A stretch of DNA of 64,000 nucleotides from Rhodococcus sp. 14-2483-1-2 (GCF_002259405.1 NZ_NPFW01000008.1:124001-188000); one strand, 5' to 3'; positions 50,638-59,403 are shown, counted from the stretch's first letter. The notes: a model not told the origin generated them from the sequence alone. Program-made: numbers and translations.

Positions 50638-51072
50638 TCACGGCTGCCTGTGCCCATCCAACGCCTGCGCGCAGGCAACCAGATTGCCATGCAACACTTC
50701 TCGCTCCTGAGTGGAGAGCGACGCGATCATGTCACGTTCGACGTCGGCCACTGCGGCCGACGCTTGCCGCAGTCGTTCGATTCCCCGTGCCGTCACGTGC
50801 AGGCGTTGATCTCGACCGGTGCCCTCGATCTCCACCAGGCCGTCTCGCGTGAGCCCGGCCAGCAGCTGATGGGTGGCCTGCCTGCTGACGAACACCGCGC
50901 GAGCGAGCTCGGCGTTGGACAATCCCGGCTTGTGCGCGAGGAGTTCGAGGCTGGAGTACTGCGAGACGGTGATGTCGAGTTCGCGTAGGCGATCGTCCAT
51001 CGCCGAACGCAGGGCGGATGTGGCCCGCTTCAGGGCGTAGCCGATCGAGGTGTCGAGGTCCACTTGACTCAT
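50638..51072 (-). CDS. MarR-family regulator
   Basis: 144 residues. The winged HTH: LDITVSQYSSLELLAHKPGLSNAELARAVFVSRQATHQLLAGLTRDGLVEIEGTGRDQRLHVTARG. The N-terminal YALKRATSALRSAMDDRL dimer helix is typical. Divergent from a VOC gene at 51135 and convergent with the hydrolase gene (2 bp gap). The start codon itself overlaps the first of two operators, so the protein probably represses its own gene and the VOC gene. Confidence 0.92.
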   Translation of the reverse strand: MSQVDLDTSIGYALKRATSALRSAMDDRLRELDITVSQYSSLELLAHKPGLSNAELARAVFVSRQATHQLLAGLTRDGLVEIEGTGRDQRLHVTARGIERLRQASAAVADVERDMIASLSTQEREVLHGNLVACAQALDGHRQP

Positions 51073-51113
51073 GTCAACATCTTGACATACCTTTGCCTCG
51101 TCAAGTTCTTGAC
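51071..51113. promoter_or_regulatory. Twin operators GTCAA-N4-TTGAC for the second MarR
   Basis: ATGTCAACATCTTGACAT (51071-51088) is a perfect dyad that includes two bases of the marR start codon. GTCAAGTTCTTGAC (51100-51113) has the same GTCAA-N4-TTGAC core. Centres are 27 bp apart. Both lie between marR and the VOC gene. Confidence 0.8.
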
Positions 51114-51134
51114 AACCCGACGAAAGGATCCACC

Positions 51135-51506
51135 ATGACCACCGCTACCGTCTCCGGACCGAGCTTCCTCTCCTTGCAAGTACGCGACCTCGCCGCCAGC
51201 GCAGACTTCTACGAAAGCCGGCTCGGCCTGGTCCGCGCACCCCAGGCACCCCCCGGCGCGGTGGTGTTCACAACCTCGCCCATCCCGCTCGCCGTCCGAA
51301 ACCCAGCTCCCGGAACCGATCTCGACAGCGGACAGGCGGGACTCGGAGTCGCACTGTGGCTCGTCTGTGACGACGCCGAGGCGCTGCACGAGTCACTGGT
51401 CGCCGCCGGCGTGACCATCCTGACCGCACCTTTCGACGGCCCCTTCGGAAAGACCTTCGTCCTGCAAGACCCGGACGGATATGCCGTGACCGTGCACAGC
51501 AGCTAG
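51135..51506 (+). CDS. VOC-superfamily protein
   Basis: 123 residues. LSLQVRDLAASADFYESRLGLVRAP is the N-terminal unit and VALWLVCDDAEALHESLVAAGVTILTAPFDGPFGKTFVLQDPDGYAVTVHS the second. One metal position is Gln rather than His (LSLQV), so it may not be a classical metal-dependent glyoxalase. AAAGGA is 7-12 bases before the ATG. Divergent from MarR across twin operators and therefore likely its target; substrate unknown. Confidence 0.88.
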   Translation: MTTATVSGPSFLSLQVRDLAASADFYESRLGLVRAPQAPPGAVVFTTSPIPLAVRNPAPGTDLDSGQAGLGVALWLVCDDAEALHESLVAAGVTILTAPFDGPFGKTFVLQDPDGYAVTVHSS

Positions 51507-51554
51507 TTCCGAAAGAACTATTGCGAAATATTCCTTTCGGGTTATGGTTGTCGC

Positions 51555-52142
51555 ATGAGCCCACCACCTCCCGACCGGATGCCCCGGAAGCTGACGGACA
51601 TGTCCGAGCTCAAGGCGCTGACGCATCCCATTCGACTGCGCATGCTGTACGCATTGCGGGCCAATAAGTCGATGACGGCAACCCAGCTGGGCGATCTGGT
51701 GGACGAGTCACCCGCCTCGATGAGCTATCACCTGCGCAAACTCGCCGAGCACGGGTTCGTCAAGGAGGTCGAGAACGGATCGGACAAGCGTCAGCGCTGG
51801 TGGTCGGAGGCCAACGAGGGAGGGTTCAGCTGGTCGGAGAACGACTTCTCGGACTCACCCGAGTCGTTGTCGGTTGCCAAGGCATCCATAGATTCATGGC
51901 TGGCTCATCAATGGTCACGTCTGCACGACTTCGGCCGAACCTCCGAATCCTGGGGCCAGGACTGGGTAAGCGCGGCATTCAGCAGCGACGACGTTCTGCG
52001 ACTCACAGCGGAGGAAACGAAGACCATGGGCACGGAAATGCGCGCTGTCATCGACAAGTGGCGTCGACACGGAGAGAACGCGACTTCGGGGGAGCGCGAG
52101 CACGTCATGGTCCTGATGCACGGATTCCCCACGACACCATAG
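51555..52142 (+). CDS. ArsR-family HTH regulator
   Basis: 195 residues. The winged HTH lies near the N-terminus: LKALTHPIRLRMLYALRANKSMTATQLGDLVDESPASMSYHLRKLAEHGFVKEVENGSDKRQRWW. A ~100-residue helical C-terminal part without Cys/His metal sites follows, so metal sensing is unlikely. Many such regulators stand before an MFS exporter, but the next gene here is a short basic protein 8 bp away. Upstream, CCGAAAG (51509-51515) and CTTTCGG (51534-51540) form a dyad that may be its operator. Confidence 0.88.
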   Translation: MSPPPPDRMPRKLTDMSELKALTHPIRLRMLYALRANKSMTATQLGDLVDESPASMSYHLRKLAEHGFVKEVENGSDKRQRWWSEANEGGFSWSENDFSDSPESLSVAKASIDSWLAHQWSRLHDFGRTSESWGQDWVSAAFSSDDVLRLTAEETKTMGTEMRAVIDKWRRHGENATSGEREHVMVLMHGFPTTP

Positions 52143-52150
52143 GAGTTGGC

Positions 52151-52363
52151 ATGTATCCGTTCGATCCGCACACGTATCTCTTCGTGCTCAAGCAGGATCG
52201 CGATCGACATCTGCTTCTGGCCGAGCGCCGCAGACTCACTGCTGCGCAGAAACGACTCCGCCGCGACGAACTCCGCGTTCAGAGGGCGTGGGACGAATTG
52301 ACGGCATCGCTCGCCGATGTCTCCATGTCCGAGCGACGGGTACTCGAGCTGGCTCGTCGGTGA
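52151..52363 (+). CDS. Small basic helical protein, unknown function
   Basis: 70 residues: MYPFDPHTYLFVLKQDRDRHLLLAERRRL..., mostly a charged helix rich in Arg and Leu, with a likely coiled coil over residues 20-60. AGGAG lies 6-10 bases before the ATG and the gene begins 8 bp after the arsR-like stop, so it is probably co-transcribed with it. No recognised family. Confidence 0.65.
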   Translation: MYPFDPHTYLFVLKQDRDRHLLLAERRRLTAAQKRLRRDELRVQRAWDELTASLADVSMSERRVLELARR

Positions 52364-52373
52364 CGAAAGCCGT

Positions 52374-52856
52374 TCAGAAAAACTGCTTTTCGAGCCACAC
52401 CTCGGCGTAGGGTTCGCTGTTGAATGCAGGGACGTCGACATAGCCGAGCCGCGAGTACAAGCGGCGGGCCTCGACCAGATCGGCTCGGGTATCGAGTCGG
52501 ATTCTGCTGCGGCCGGACTCGCGAACAAGATTCTCGATGTAACCGACCAACGATGCGCCGACGCCACCCCTCCGGCCGATCGGATCCACGAAGACACGCG
52601 TCAATTCAGCGATGTCGTCGGAGATGAAACGTGCTCCACCGCACCCGACGACCGAATGCTCTGCATACGCCACCACGAACGTGCCCGAATGGCCGGCAAG
52701 GTCGTCGCTCGGCTCGTCGACCATGACTCGGAGCACTTCCTCATCGGACGCCTCCCGGCCGTAGAAGCGCCCGATGATATCGACGTTGTAGCGACGCAGA
52801 ATGTCGATCGCTGGTTCCGACGTCGGATCTACGACGGCGAACGCCGGTACAGCCAC
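52374..52856 (-). CDS. GNAT-family N-acetyltransferase
   Basis: 160 residues. Acetyl-CoA-binding motif: AELTRVFVDPIGRRGGVGASLVGYIENLVRESGRSRIRLDTRADLVEARRLYSRLGYVDVPAFN, a well-conserved GNAT core with R-R-G-G-V-G-A. The GTG at 52856 shares one base with the stop of the DUF808 gene (TAGTG); a frame extending further into DUF808 is a shadow. It begins within the DUF808 transcript. Substrate unknown. Confidence 0.88.
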   Translation of the reverse strand: MAVPAFAVVDPTSEPAIDILRRYNVDIIGRFYGREASDEEVLRVMVDEPSDDLAGHSGTFVVAYAEHSVVGCGGARFISDDIAELTRVFVDPIGRRGGVGASLVGYIENLVRESGRSRIRLDTRADLVEARRLYSRLGYVDVPAFNSEPYAEVWLEKQFF

Positions 52857-53800
52857 TACTTCGCGGCAGCCCGCTTGGCGAGCGTCTTCGAGATCCCCAG
52901 CTGCGCAACCACGATGATGCAACCGACGATCGCGCCGATGACCGCCGACGCGAGCGTGTTGACGATCCACGCCAGCACTCCGCCGATGCCGGCGACGCCG
53001 CGCACCGCTTCTTCGCCGTGGTGCACGAGTTCGTAGATGGGATGGAATCCGAGCTCGTCGATGCCGACGAGCAGGATGTGTCCACCGACCCACAGCATCG
53101 CTGCGGTGCCGACGACCGAGAGCACCGACATGACCTTGGGCATGGCCTTGACCAGACCACGGCCGAACTTCTCGACGAACCCGGTGGACCCCTCGGCCAG
53201 TTTCAGACCGATGTCGTCCATCTTGACGATCAGCGCGACGACTCCGTAGACCACGATCGTGATCACCACGGCGACGACCGCGAGGATGATCAATCGACTC
53301 CAGAAGCCCTCACCGGCAATGGTGTCCAACGCGATGACCATGATCTCGGCGGACAGAATGAGGTCGGTGCGCACTGCGCCGGAGACCACGGTGTCCTCGT
53401 CGCGTGGCTCGTCCTCGGCGGCGGCGTGATGGTCGCCGTGGCCGAACAGTGCGCCCCAGATCTTGTGCGCCGCCTCGTAGCTGAGGTAGCAGCCGCCGAG
53501 CATCAGAATGGGCGTCAACAGCCACGGCACGAACTGACTGAGAAGCAACGCGATCGGCAGGATGATCAGCAGCTTGTTCCGCAGCGAACCCACGGCGATG
53601 CGTTTGATGATCGGCAGTTCGCGCTCCGCCGCGAGTCCGCGGACGTATTGCGGCGTCACCGCGGCGTCGTCGATCACGACACCCGCTGCCTTCGCCGTCG
53701 CCTTACCGGTCGCTGCACCGACATCATCGATGGATGCAGCTGCCAGACGAGCCAGCGCTGCCACGTCGTCGAGCAGGGCTACGAGTCCGCCGGCCATCAC
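52856..53800 (-). CDS. DUF808 membrane protein (YedI-like)
   Basis: 314 residues with about six hydrophobic segments. Family signatures: the N-terminal AGGLVALLDDVAALARLAAASIDDVGAATGKATAKAAGVVIDDAAVTPQYV, and LLILPIALLLSQFVPWLLTPILMLGGCYLSYEAAHKIW. It is an inner-membrane protein of unknown function, present in many bacteria. Followed by the GNAT gene. No obvious partner otherwise. Confidence 0.92.
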   Translation of the reverse strand: MMAGGLVALLDDVAALARLAAASIDDVGAATGKATAKAAGVVIDDAAVTPQYVRGLAAERELPIIKRIAVGSLRNKLLIILPIALLLSQFVPWLLTPILMLGGCYLSYEAAHKIWGALFGHGDHHAAAEDEPRDEDTVVSGAVRTDLILSAEIMVIALDTIAGEGFWSRLIILAVVAVVITIVVYGVVALIVKMDDIGLKLAEGSTGFVEKFGRGLVKAMPKVMSVLSVVGTAAMLWVGGHILLVGIDELGFHPIYELVHHGEEAVRGVAGIGGVLAWIVNTLASAVIGAIVGCIIVVAQLGISKTLAKRAAAK

Positions 53801-53908
53801 AAACCTCCGCTTCGATACGAGAACACCGCTGGGCTCCGCATGATGCGAGCCCTTGGAACCCTACCGTCCGCAGGTGGTCTGTGATCGCCGTCCGGCCCCT
53901 CCTGGTTG

Positions 53909-55072
53909 CTACGCGATCTTGCGCTCCTGCTCGGCCTCGACGACCTTCGCGGGCGGCAATCCGATGCTCGGGTCGTGTCCTCGGAAATTCTTCAGCCACC
54001 AGCTCCAATCCTCGGGCACCAGCGAGAACGGGTCACCATGGCCGAGCTCGCGTGCAGCCCACACCGGCCAGTGCGGGTTGGCCAACGCCGGACGACCGAG
54101 CAACACCACGTCGATCTTGCCCTCGCGGATGACGGCGTCCGCATTTTCCGGAACGCCCAGATTCCAGCTGCAGGTCACCGGGATATCCAGCTCACGCTTG
54201 ACCCGTGCAGCCCGCTCGACCATGAACCCCATGTCGCCGAACGGCGGGTCCACCATGTCGTCGGTGTTGAAGCCGAGGCTGACATCGGCCATGTCCAGGC
54301 CGTGTTCCTTCATCCACCCGATCGCGACCATGGATTCGTCGAACTGAACCCCGTCGGGGTGGTGGTCGTCCGAGCCCAATCGCATGGTGAGCGGGAACTT
54401 CTCGGGCCACACCTCGCGCACCGCGTCGAGTGCCTCGAGGTGGAACCGGGCCCGGTTCTCCAGGCTGCCGCCGTACTGATCGGTGCGCTGATTGGCCAGC
54501 GGGGAGAAGAAGCTGGCACCGAGATAGCCATGGGCGTAATGCATCTCGAGCCACTCGTACCCCGCCTCCGCCGCTCGGACGGCTGCGTCGGCGTAGCTCT
54601 GGTGGATGGCCTTGATCTCGGGCACGGTGAGTTCGTGGACGGGGAACGAGTGGTCGCCGCCGTAGGGAATCGCCGACGGCGCAACACATTCCCAACCGTC
54701 GGGATGGTCTGCCGGAAGCTGGTGTCCGCCCTGCCACGGTGGCACTTCACTGCCTTTGCGTCCGGTGTGACCCAACTGAATCGCCGGGACCGAACCCATC
54801 TGCTTGATCATCGCCGTCACGCGAGCGTGACCCTCGATCTGATCGTCGTCGTAGATTCCGGCGCACCCGGGAGTGGTGCGTCCGTCGGGCGTGATCGCAA
54901 CCTGTTCCGGGAACACCATCCCGAAACCACCGGCTGCGCGCGCACCCAGATACATGAGGTGAAAGTCGTTCATCTTTCCGTCGACGGCGCGGTACATCGT
55001 CATCGGCGACATGGCGATGCGGTTTCGAAGCGTTACACCTTTGAGCGTGAACGGGCTGAAGAGATCCGGCAT
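53909..55072 (-). CDS. Old Yellow Enzyme-type NADH:flavin oxidoreductase
   Basis: 387 residues, FMN-binding TIM barrel. LFSPFTLKGVTLRNRIAMSPMTMYRAVDG is the YqjM-like start (Met and Thr near FMN); VPAIQLGHTGRKG holds the catalytic His region; PYGGDHSFPVHELTVPEIKAIHQSYADAAVRAAEAGYEWLEMHYAHGYLGASFFSPLANQRTDQYGGSLENRARF is the core. It reduces activated alkenes with NAD(P)H. The ATG at 55072 follows GGGAAAGGA. A long upstream open frame (to 55465) overlaps the promoter region and another gene and is rejected. Confidence 0.93.
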   Translation of the reverse strand: MPDLFSPFTLKGVTLRNRIAMSPMTMYRAVDGKMNDFHLMYLGARAAGGFGMVFPEQVAITPDGRTTPGCAGIYDDDQIEGHARVTAMIKQMGSVPAIQLGHTGRKGSEVPPWQGGHQLPADHPDGWECVAPSAIPYGGDHSFPVHELTVPEIKAIHQSYADAAVRAAEAGYEWLEMHYAHGYLGASFFSPLANQRTDQYGGSLENRARFHLEALDAVREVWPEKFPLTMRLGSDDHHPDGVQFDESMVAIGWMKEHGLDMADVSLGFNTDDMVDPPFGDMGFMVERAARVKRELDIPVTCSWNLGVPENADAVIREGKIDVVLLGRPALANPHWPVWAARELGHGDPFSLVPEDWSWWLKNFRGHDPSIGLPPAKVVEAEQERKIA

Positions 55073-55205
55073 GACAATGGTCCTTTCCCTGGGTAGAACC
55101 ACCTCATCACCTGGCACGTTTCGACCGACTACATCGATGCTGCACATCGGTGACAGTTTTCTCACCGTCCATCCGACCCGAGTGTGAGGCCCGATGTATG
55201 GTTTC

Positions 55206-55217
55206 CTATACGTATAG
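55206..55217. promoter_or_regulatory. CTATACGTATAG palindrome before the membrane protein/XRE pair
   Basis: A perfect 12-bp dyad, followed by a related half (CTATACCTAG) at about 55222-55231. It lies 30 bp before the start of the membrane protein gene, where a -10/operator would be. The co-transcribed 65-residue XRE protein is the likely binder. Nothing else is recognised in the rest of the 55073-55246 gap. Confidence 0.5.
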
Positions 55218-55246
55218 TGAGCTATACCTAGGATCGGAGCATTCAC

Positions 55247-55654
55247 ATGGCACTCAGATGGGTATCGGTCGCCGCAATCGGCCTCGCAACCGCGTCGGCA
55301 ACGGCATTGCTGGCCTGGCTGGTATCGCCCGTCGCACCGGGGATCGCGGCGGTGGTGTTCGGGTTCACCGCCCTCCCGTTCGGGGCGATGCTGGGCTGGA
55401 TACTGATCATCGCACCGGTCACTGCCGACCAGACCTACACTTCGGGTGACAGCGTCGAGAGCCATTGGACGACATCGGCGTCCAGCGGTACCGCCATCGA
55501 TCTCGTGACTGTCCTCGGCCTGACTCTGGCCGTGGTAGCCATCACCCGCGTCGACCCCCCGGCAACCCTGCTACTGACGGGCCTGTTGTTGGCTGCGTTC
55601 GCGTCGTTCACCGCGCGGTATGCCCTCGCACGACACCAAGCCCTGTCCGAGTGA
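55247..55654 (+). CDS. Small membrane protein, DUF2178-like
   Basis: 135 residues with four hydrophobic helices (LRWVSVAAIGLATASATALLAWLV, IAAVVFGFTALPFGAMLGWILII, IDLVTVLGLTLAVVAI, ATLLLTGLLLAAFASF) and a short polar loop. The two-gene unit of a four-helix membrane protein and a ~65-residue XRE regulator is common in actinobacteria and Firmicutes; function unknown. ATCGGAG precedes the ATG. It overlaps the XRE gene by 4 bases. Confidence 0.8.
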   Translation: MALRWVSVAAIGLATASATALLAWLVSPVAPGIAAVVFGFTALPFGAMLGWILIIAPVTADQTYTSGDSVESHWTTSASSGTAIDLVTVLGLTLAVVAITRVDPPATLLLTGLLLAAFASFTARYALARHQALSE

Positions 55655-55848
55655 AGAACAGTGTTCGACGGCGTCGCACCGAAAAGGGATGGTCGCAGAA
55701 CGAACTGGCCGAACGGATCGACGTCACCCGTCTGACGATCATCTCCATCGAGAAGGAGCGATTCGACCCGAGCCTGCCCGTCGCCTTCCGCCTCGCCGCG
55801 GCATTCGACTGCTCGATCGAGGGACTGTTCGAGCCGGACCCGGGTTGA
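55651..55848 (+). CDS. Minimal XRE-family HTH regulator
   Basis: 65 residues, almost only the HTH: VRRRRTEKGWSQNELAERIDVTRLTIISIEKERFDPSLPVAFRLAAAFDCSIEGLFEPDP. Typical small autoregulatory Xre protein of the YgzD type. The GTG at 55651 overlaps the previous stop (GTGA). It probably binds the CTATACGTATAG dyad upstream of its operon. The convergent aminotransferase gene ends only 3 bp away. Confidence 0.9.
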   Translation: MKNSVRRRRTEKGWSQNELAERIDVTRLTIISIEKERFDPSLPVAFRLAAAFDCSIEGLFEPDPG

Positions 55849-55851
55849 TCG

Positions 55852-57072
55852 CTACTGCGTGTACGAGCTCATGAAGTTACCGAGCCGCTCCAGCGCCGTT
55901 CCGAGATCGTCGACGTTGGGCAAGGTCACGAGCCGGAAGTGATCGGGCACATCCCAATTGAAGGCGCGGCCGTGGCTGACGAGGATCTTCTCGGATTCGA
56001 GGAGGTCGAGTACGAATTTCTCGTCGTCGACGATCCCGAAGCGGTCGGTGTCGAGCTTGGGGAACATGTACAGCGCACCCGCTGCCTGCACGCAGCTGAT
56101 TCCGTCGATCGAGTTGAGCATGCGATGCGCGAGGTCACGTTGCGCGGTCAGCCTCCCCGCCGGAAGAAGGAGATCTTCGATCGACTGCCTGCCGCCGAGC
56201 GCAGTCTGTATCGCGTGTTGCGCCGGCACATTCGCGCACATCCGCATGTTGGACAGCAGGGTGATGCCCTCGATGAAACTCGCCGCGCGTCGACGCGGAC
56301 CCGTGATCGCCAGCCATCCCGCCCGAAATCCGCATACCCGGTACGCCTTCGACAGACCCGAGTAGGTCAGGCACAGAACATCTTTGCCCGTCAGAGTCGC
56401 GAGATTGATCATCTCCGCACCGTCGTAGACGATCTTCTCGTAGATCTCGTCGGCCAGCAGAATCAGATCGTGCTTGCGGGCCAGATCGACGAATCGCTGC
56501 AGTGCCTCGCGTGGATACACAGCCCCCGTCGGGTTGTTGGGATTGATCACCACGATCGCGCGGGTGCGGGGTGTGATCTTGGCTTCGAGGTCCTCGAAGT
56601 CCGGGGCCCAATCCTGGCTTTCGTCGGCCAGATAATGGACGGGTACGCCTCCGGCCAGGGCCACCGAGCCGGTCCACAGCGGATAGTCGGGCGACGGGAT
56701 CAATATTTCGTCTTCCGGGTTGCACAGGGCCTGCATCGTCATGGTGATCAATTCCGATACCCCGTTGCCGAGGTAGACGTCACCGACATCGAGATCGGTC
56801 AGGCCTTTGGTCTGGTAATACTGGACCACCGCTGTGCGGGCTGAGAACAGGCCCCGGGAGTCCGAATAGCCCTGTGCGGTGGGAAGGTTGCGGATCATCG
56901 CCATCATGATCTCGTCCGGTGCCTCGAAACCGAACGGGGCAGGATTGCCGACGTTCAGCCGCAGGATCGCGTGCCCCTGCTCCTCGAGCTCTTCGGTCTT
57001 GTCCAGAATGCGTCCACGAATGTCGTAGCGCACGTTTTCGAGCTTGCGCGCCTGATCGATCGATTTCGTCAT
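55852..57072 (-). CDS. alaT: AlaT-type aminotransferase (alanine/aspartate class I)
   Basis: 406 residues, PLP fold type I. Motifs: RGRILDKTEELEEQGHAILRLNVGNPAPFGFEAP, SPDYPLWTGSVALAGGVPVHYL, VVINPNNPTGAVYPREALQ, LLADEIYEKIVYDG with the Asp-x-x-Tyr, and SGLSKAYRVCGFRAGWL with the PLP Lys. This opening and the GFEAPDEI segment are typical of AlaT, which makes alanine from pyruvate and glutamate. Coupled by a 4-base overlap to the DMT exporter gene in front of it. Confidence 0.9.
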   Translation of the reverse strand: MTKSIDQARKLENVRYDIRGRILDKTEELEEQGHAILRLNVGNPAPFGFEAPDEIMMAMIRNLPTAQGYSDSRGLFSARTAVVQYYQTKGLTDLDVGDVYLGNGVSELITMTMQALCNPEDEILIPSPDYPLWTGSVALAGGVPVHYLADESQDWAPDFEDLEAKITPRTRAIVVINPNNPTGAVYPREALQRFVDLARKHDLILLADEIYEKIVYDGAEMINLATLTGKDVLCLTYSGLSKAYRVCGFRAGWLAITGPRRRAASFIEGITLLSNMRMCANVPAQHAIQTALGGRQSIEDLLLPAGRLTAQRDLAHRMLNSIDGISCVQAAGALYMFPKLDTDRFGIVDDEKFVLDLLESEKILVSHGRAFNWDVPDHFRLVTLPNVDDLGTALERLGNFMSSYTQ

Positions 57073-58010
57073 TTCGAAAACTCCTCCCGCCGAACGGTCG
57101 GCGACATCCTGGTCCGGACCGCCACTGTTGCACACACGATGACCGCCGCTCCACCCACGAGCACCGGCCACGTCAAGCCCTCGCGCAGGATGATCGCGGC
57201 CCAGCAGATGGTCAGCACAGGTTGGATCAACTGGACCTGGCTGACGCTGGACATCGGACCGATCGCCAGTCCCCGGTACCAGGCGAAGAACCCGAGGTAC
57301 ATGCTCACCACCGCCAGGTAGCCGAAGGCCACCCACTCGGATGCCCCTGCTGTCGACGGTTGCTGCCACCACGCGAACGCGGCCGACGCGCCGGTGACCG
57401 GTACGGACACGACCAGCGCCCACGACACCGTCTGCCACGCACCGAGTTCTCGCGACAACAGGCCGCCCTCGGCGTATCCCACCGCTGCGGCGACCACTGC
57501 TCCGAGCAGCAACAGGTCCGACCACTGCAACCCCGTCGACTGTCCGCCCTGTACGGCAGCGAACCCGACCGCGACGGCGGCACCCACGCCAGCGACCACC
57601 CAGAACATCGGCCGGACCGGTTGCCGTTCGCGCACGATCGCAGTGGCGGCGGTGGCGGCCGGGAGCAACGCGATGACGACGGCGCTGTGTCCCGCCGATG
57701 CAGTGGTGAGGGCATACGAGGTGAGCACCGGGAAGCCGATGACAACACCGGCTGCGATCACCGCGAGCCGAATCCACTGCCACCCCTGCGGGAGTCGTTG
57801 CCCGGTGGCGGCGAGCGCTACCGCAGCCAGTGCGGCGGCGACCACAGCGCGACCGCAGCCGACGAAGAGCGGGGACAGGCCACCGGTGACGGCGACACGG
57901 GTCAGCGGCACCGTGAACGAGAACGCCGTGACGCCCGCCAGGCCCCAGAGCAGTCCGGCGCGGGATAGCAGACCCGTCCCAGACCGAGTAGCGCTACTAT
58001 GCTGTGTCAT
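57069..58010 (-). CDS. EamA/DMT-family exporter
   Basis: 313 residues with ten membrane helices in two EamA repeats: LLWGLAGVTAFSFTVPLTRVAV and the second beginning about residue 160 (LQWSDLLLLGAVVAAAVGYAEGGLL). It should export amino acids or a metabolite. The start is ATG 58008-58010, which overlaps the ATG of the divergent MocR regulator; it is followed by alaT with 4 shared bases. A longer upstream frame would run through the MocR coding region and is rejected. Association with alaT suggests alanine or related amino acid export, by inference. Confidence 0.9.
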   Translation of the reverse strand: MTQHSSATRSGTGLLSRAGLLWGLAGVTAFSFTVPLTRVAVTGGLSPLFVGCGRAVVAAALAAVALAATGQRLPQGWQWIRLAVIAAGVVIGFPVLTSYALTTASAGHSAVVIALLPAATAATAIVRERQPVRPMFWVVAGVGAAVAVGFAAVQGGQSTGLQWSDLLLLGAVVAAAVGYAEGGLLSRELGAWQTVSWALVVSVPVTGASAAFAWWQQPSTAGASEWVAFGYLAVVSMYLGFFAWYRGLAIGPMSSVSQVQLIQPVLTICWAAIILREGLTWPVLVGGAAVIVCATVAVRTRMSPTVRREEFSK

Positions 58011-58024
58011 GTCCGACGATAGCA
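57995..58024. promoter_or_regulatory. Back-to-back leaderless promoters with overlapping start codons
   Basis: Rightward: TACTAT (57995-58000), then 8 bases, then ATG 58009. Leftward: TGCTAT on the minus strand (58019-58024), then 8 bases, then ATG 58010. Each -10-like hexamer is placed to put transcription start at the start codon. The two ATGs share bases within CATG. Confidence 0.55.
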
Positions 58025-59403
58025 GTTCCCGGATCGTGTCTGCACTGAGAACCTGGATTGCGACCGCGCCACCGGAAGCCCGGCTGCCGTCCACCCGTGC
58101 CCTGGTCGCCGAGCATTCGGCAAGCCCGGTCACGGTACAGAAGGCTCTCCGCACGCTCATCGCGCAAGGCGTCATCGAAAGCAGGCCTGGCGTCGGCACA
58201 TTCGTCAAGACGGTGCGTACGGCCCGCCCCAACGATTACGGGTGGCAGACTGCAGCGCTGGGAGCGCCGGACAATCGCCTGCAACTTCCGGCGGCTCTGC
58301 AGTCGACATCGAGCGACGTGATTGCACTGCACTCGGGCTATCCGGCTCGGGAGTTGTTGCCGGAGCGGCTCGTTCACGCGGCCTTCACTCGGGCGTCCCG
58401 CACCGACGCGGTGATCGCTCGGCCACCCACCGCCGGACTGCCGGAATTGCGGGCATGGTTCGCCGCCGAGTTGGGGGCGTCGACACCGTTGGGTATCACG
58501 CCACCGTCGGCCAGTGACGTCGTCATCATTCCCGGCAGCCAGACCGGACTCAGCACTGCATTTCGGGCGCTCGTCGGTGCCGGTCGGCCGTTGCTCATGG
58601 AGTCACCGACGTACTGGGGCGCGATCCTTGCCGCCACCCAGGCAGGTGTCCGCGTCGTACCGATACCCAGCGGCGTCGACGGTCCGGACCCCGACGCGCT
58701 CGCCCGGGCATTCGCGCACACCGGAGCTCGGGCGTTCTATGCCCAACCGACATTCGCCAGCCCCACCGGTGCACAGTGGTCGCCCGCATTGTCCGAGCAG
58801 GTTCTCGCCACTGTTCGACGCCACGGCGCGTTTCTGATCGAGGACGACTCGGCCCACGATTTCGGCATCACCTCGGAGCCGAGTCCGCTGGCTGCACGAG
58901 ACGACGCCGGGCATGTCGTGTACCTTCGCTCACTCACCAAGACGGTGTCGCCCTCGGTTCGCCTGGCAGGCCTGATCGCTCGCGGGCCCGCACACGAGCG
59001 CATCCTCGCCGATACGGGAGCCGAATCGATGTATGTCAGCGGGATTCTGCAGTCCGTCGCCTTGGACGTCGTCACTCAACCCGCCTGGCGTACTCATCTG
59101 CGGCGGCTGCGCACTCAGTTGGCTTCACGGCGAGACCTGTTGGCGAACAGCCTCATCGAGTTCGCACCCCGAGGCCATCTCGATGCGGTGCCGCGCGGTG
59201 GACTCAATCTCTGGATGCGCCTGCGTGACGACTCCGATCTGGAACATGTTGTGCAGGAATGCAAGTCGGCGGGTGTGATCGTCGGGGCCGGCGACGACTA
59301 CTTTCCCGCCGAACCCGCCGGAAAGTATCTTCGACTCAACTACGCGGGCCCCGACCCCGGCGAGTTCGCCGATGCGGCACGCACGATCGGGTCGATCATC
59401 TGA
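58009..59403 (+). CDS. MocR/GntR-type PLP-dependent regulator
   Basis: 464 residues. N-terminal winged HTH (about 5-70): IVSALRTWIATAPPEARLPSTRALVAEHSASPVTVQKALRTLIAQGVIESRPGVGTFV. C-terminal aminotransferase-like domain with SQTGLSTAFRALVG, TYWGAILAATQAGV, YAQPTFASPTGAQWS, FLIEDDSAHDFG and RSLTKTVSPSVRLAGLI, whose Lys would hold PLP. It is divergent from the exporter-alaT pair, with which it shares the CATG start, so it likely controls them. Effector is unknown; MocR members sense PLP-amino acid adducts. Confidence 0.92.
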   Translation: MSDDSSSRIVSALRTWIATAPPEARLPSTRALVAEHSASPVTVQKALRTLIAQGVIESRPGVGTFVKTVRTARPNDYGWQTAALGAPDNRLQLPAALQSTSSDVIALHSGYPARELLPERLVHAAFTRASRTDAVIARPPTAGLPELRAWFAAELGASTPLGITPPSASDVVIIPGSQTGLSTAFRALVGAGRPLLMESPTYWGAILAATQAGVRVVPIPSGVDGPDPDALARAFAHTGARAFYAQPTFASPTGAQWSPALSEQVLATVRRHGAFLIEDDSAHDFGITSEPSPLAARDDAGHVVYLRSLTKTVSPSVRLAGLIARGPAHERILADTGAESMYVSGILQSVALDVVTQPAWRTHLRRLRTQLASRRDLLANSLIEFAPRGHLDAVPRGGLNLWMRLRDDSDLEHVVQECKSAGVIVGAGDDYFPAEPAGKYLRLNYAGPDPGEFADAARTIGSII

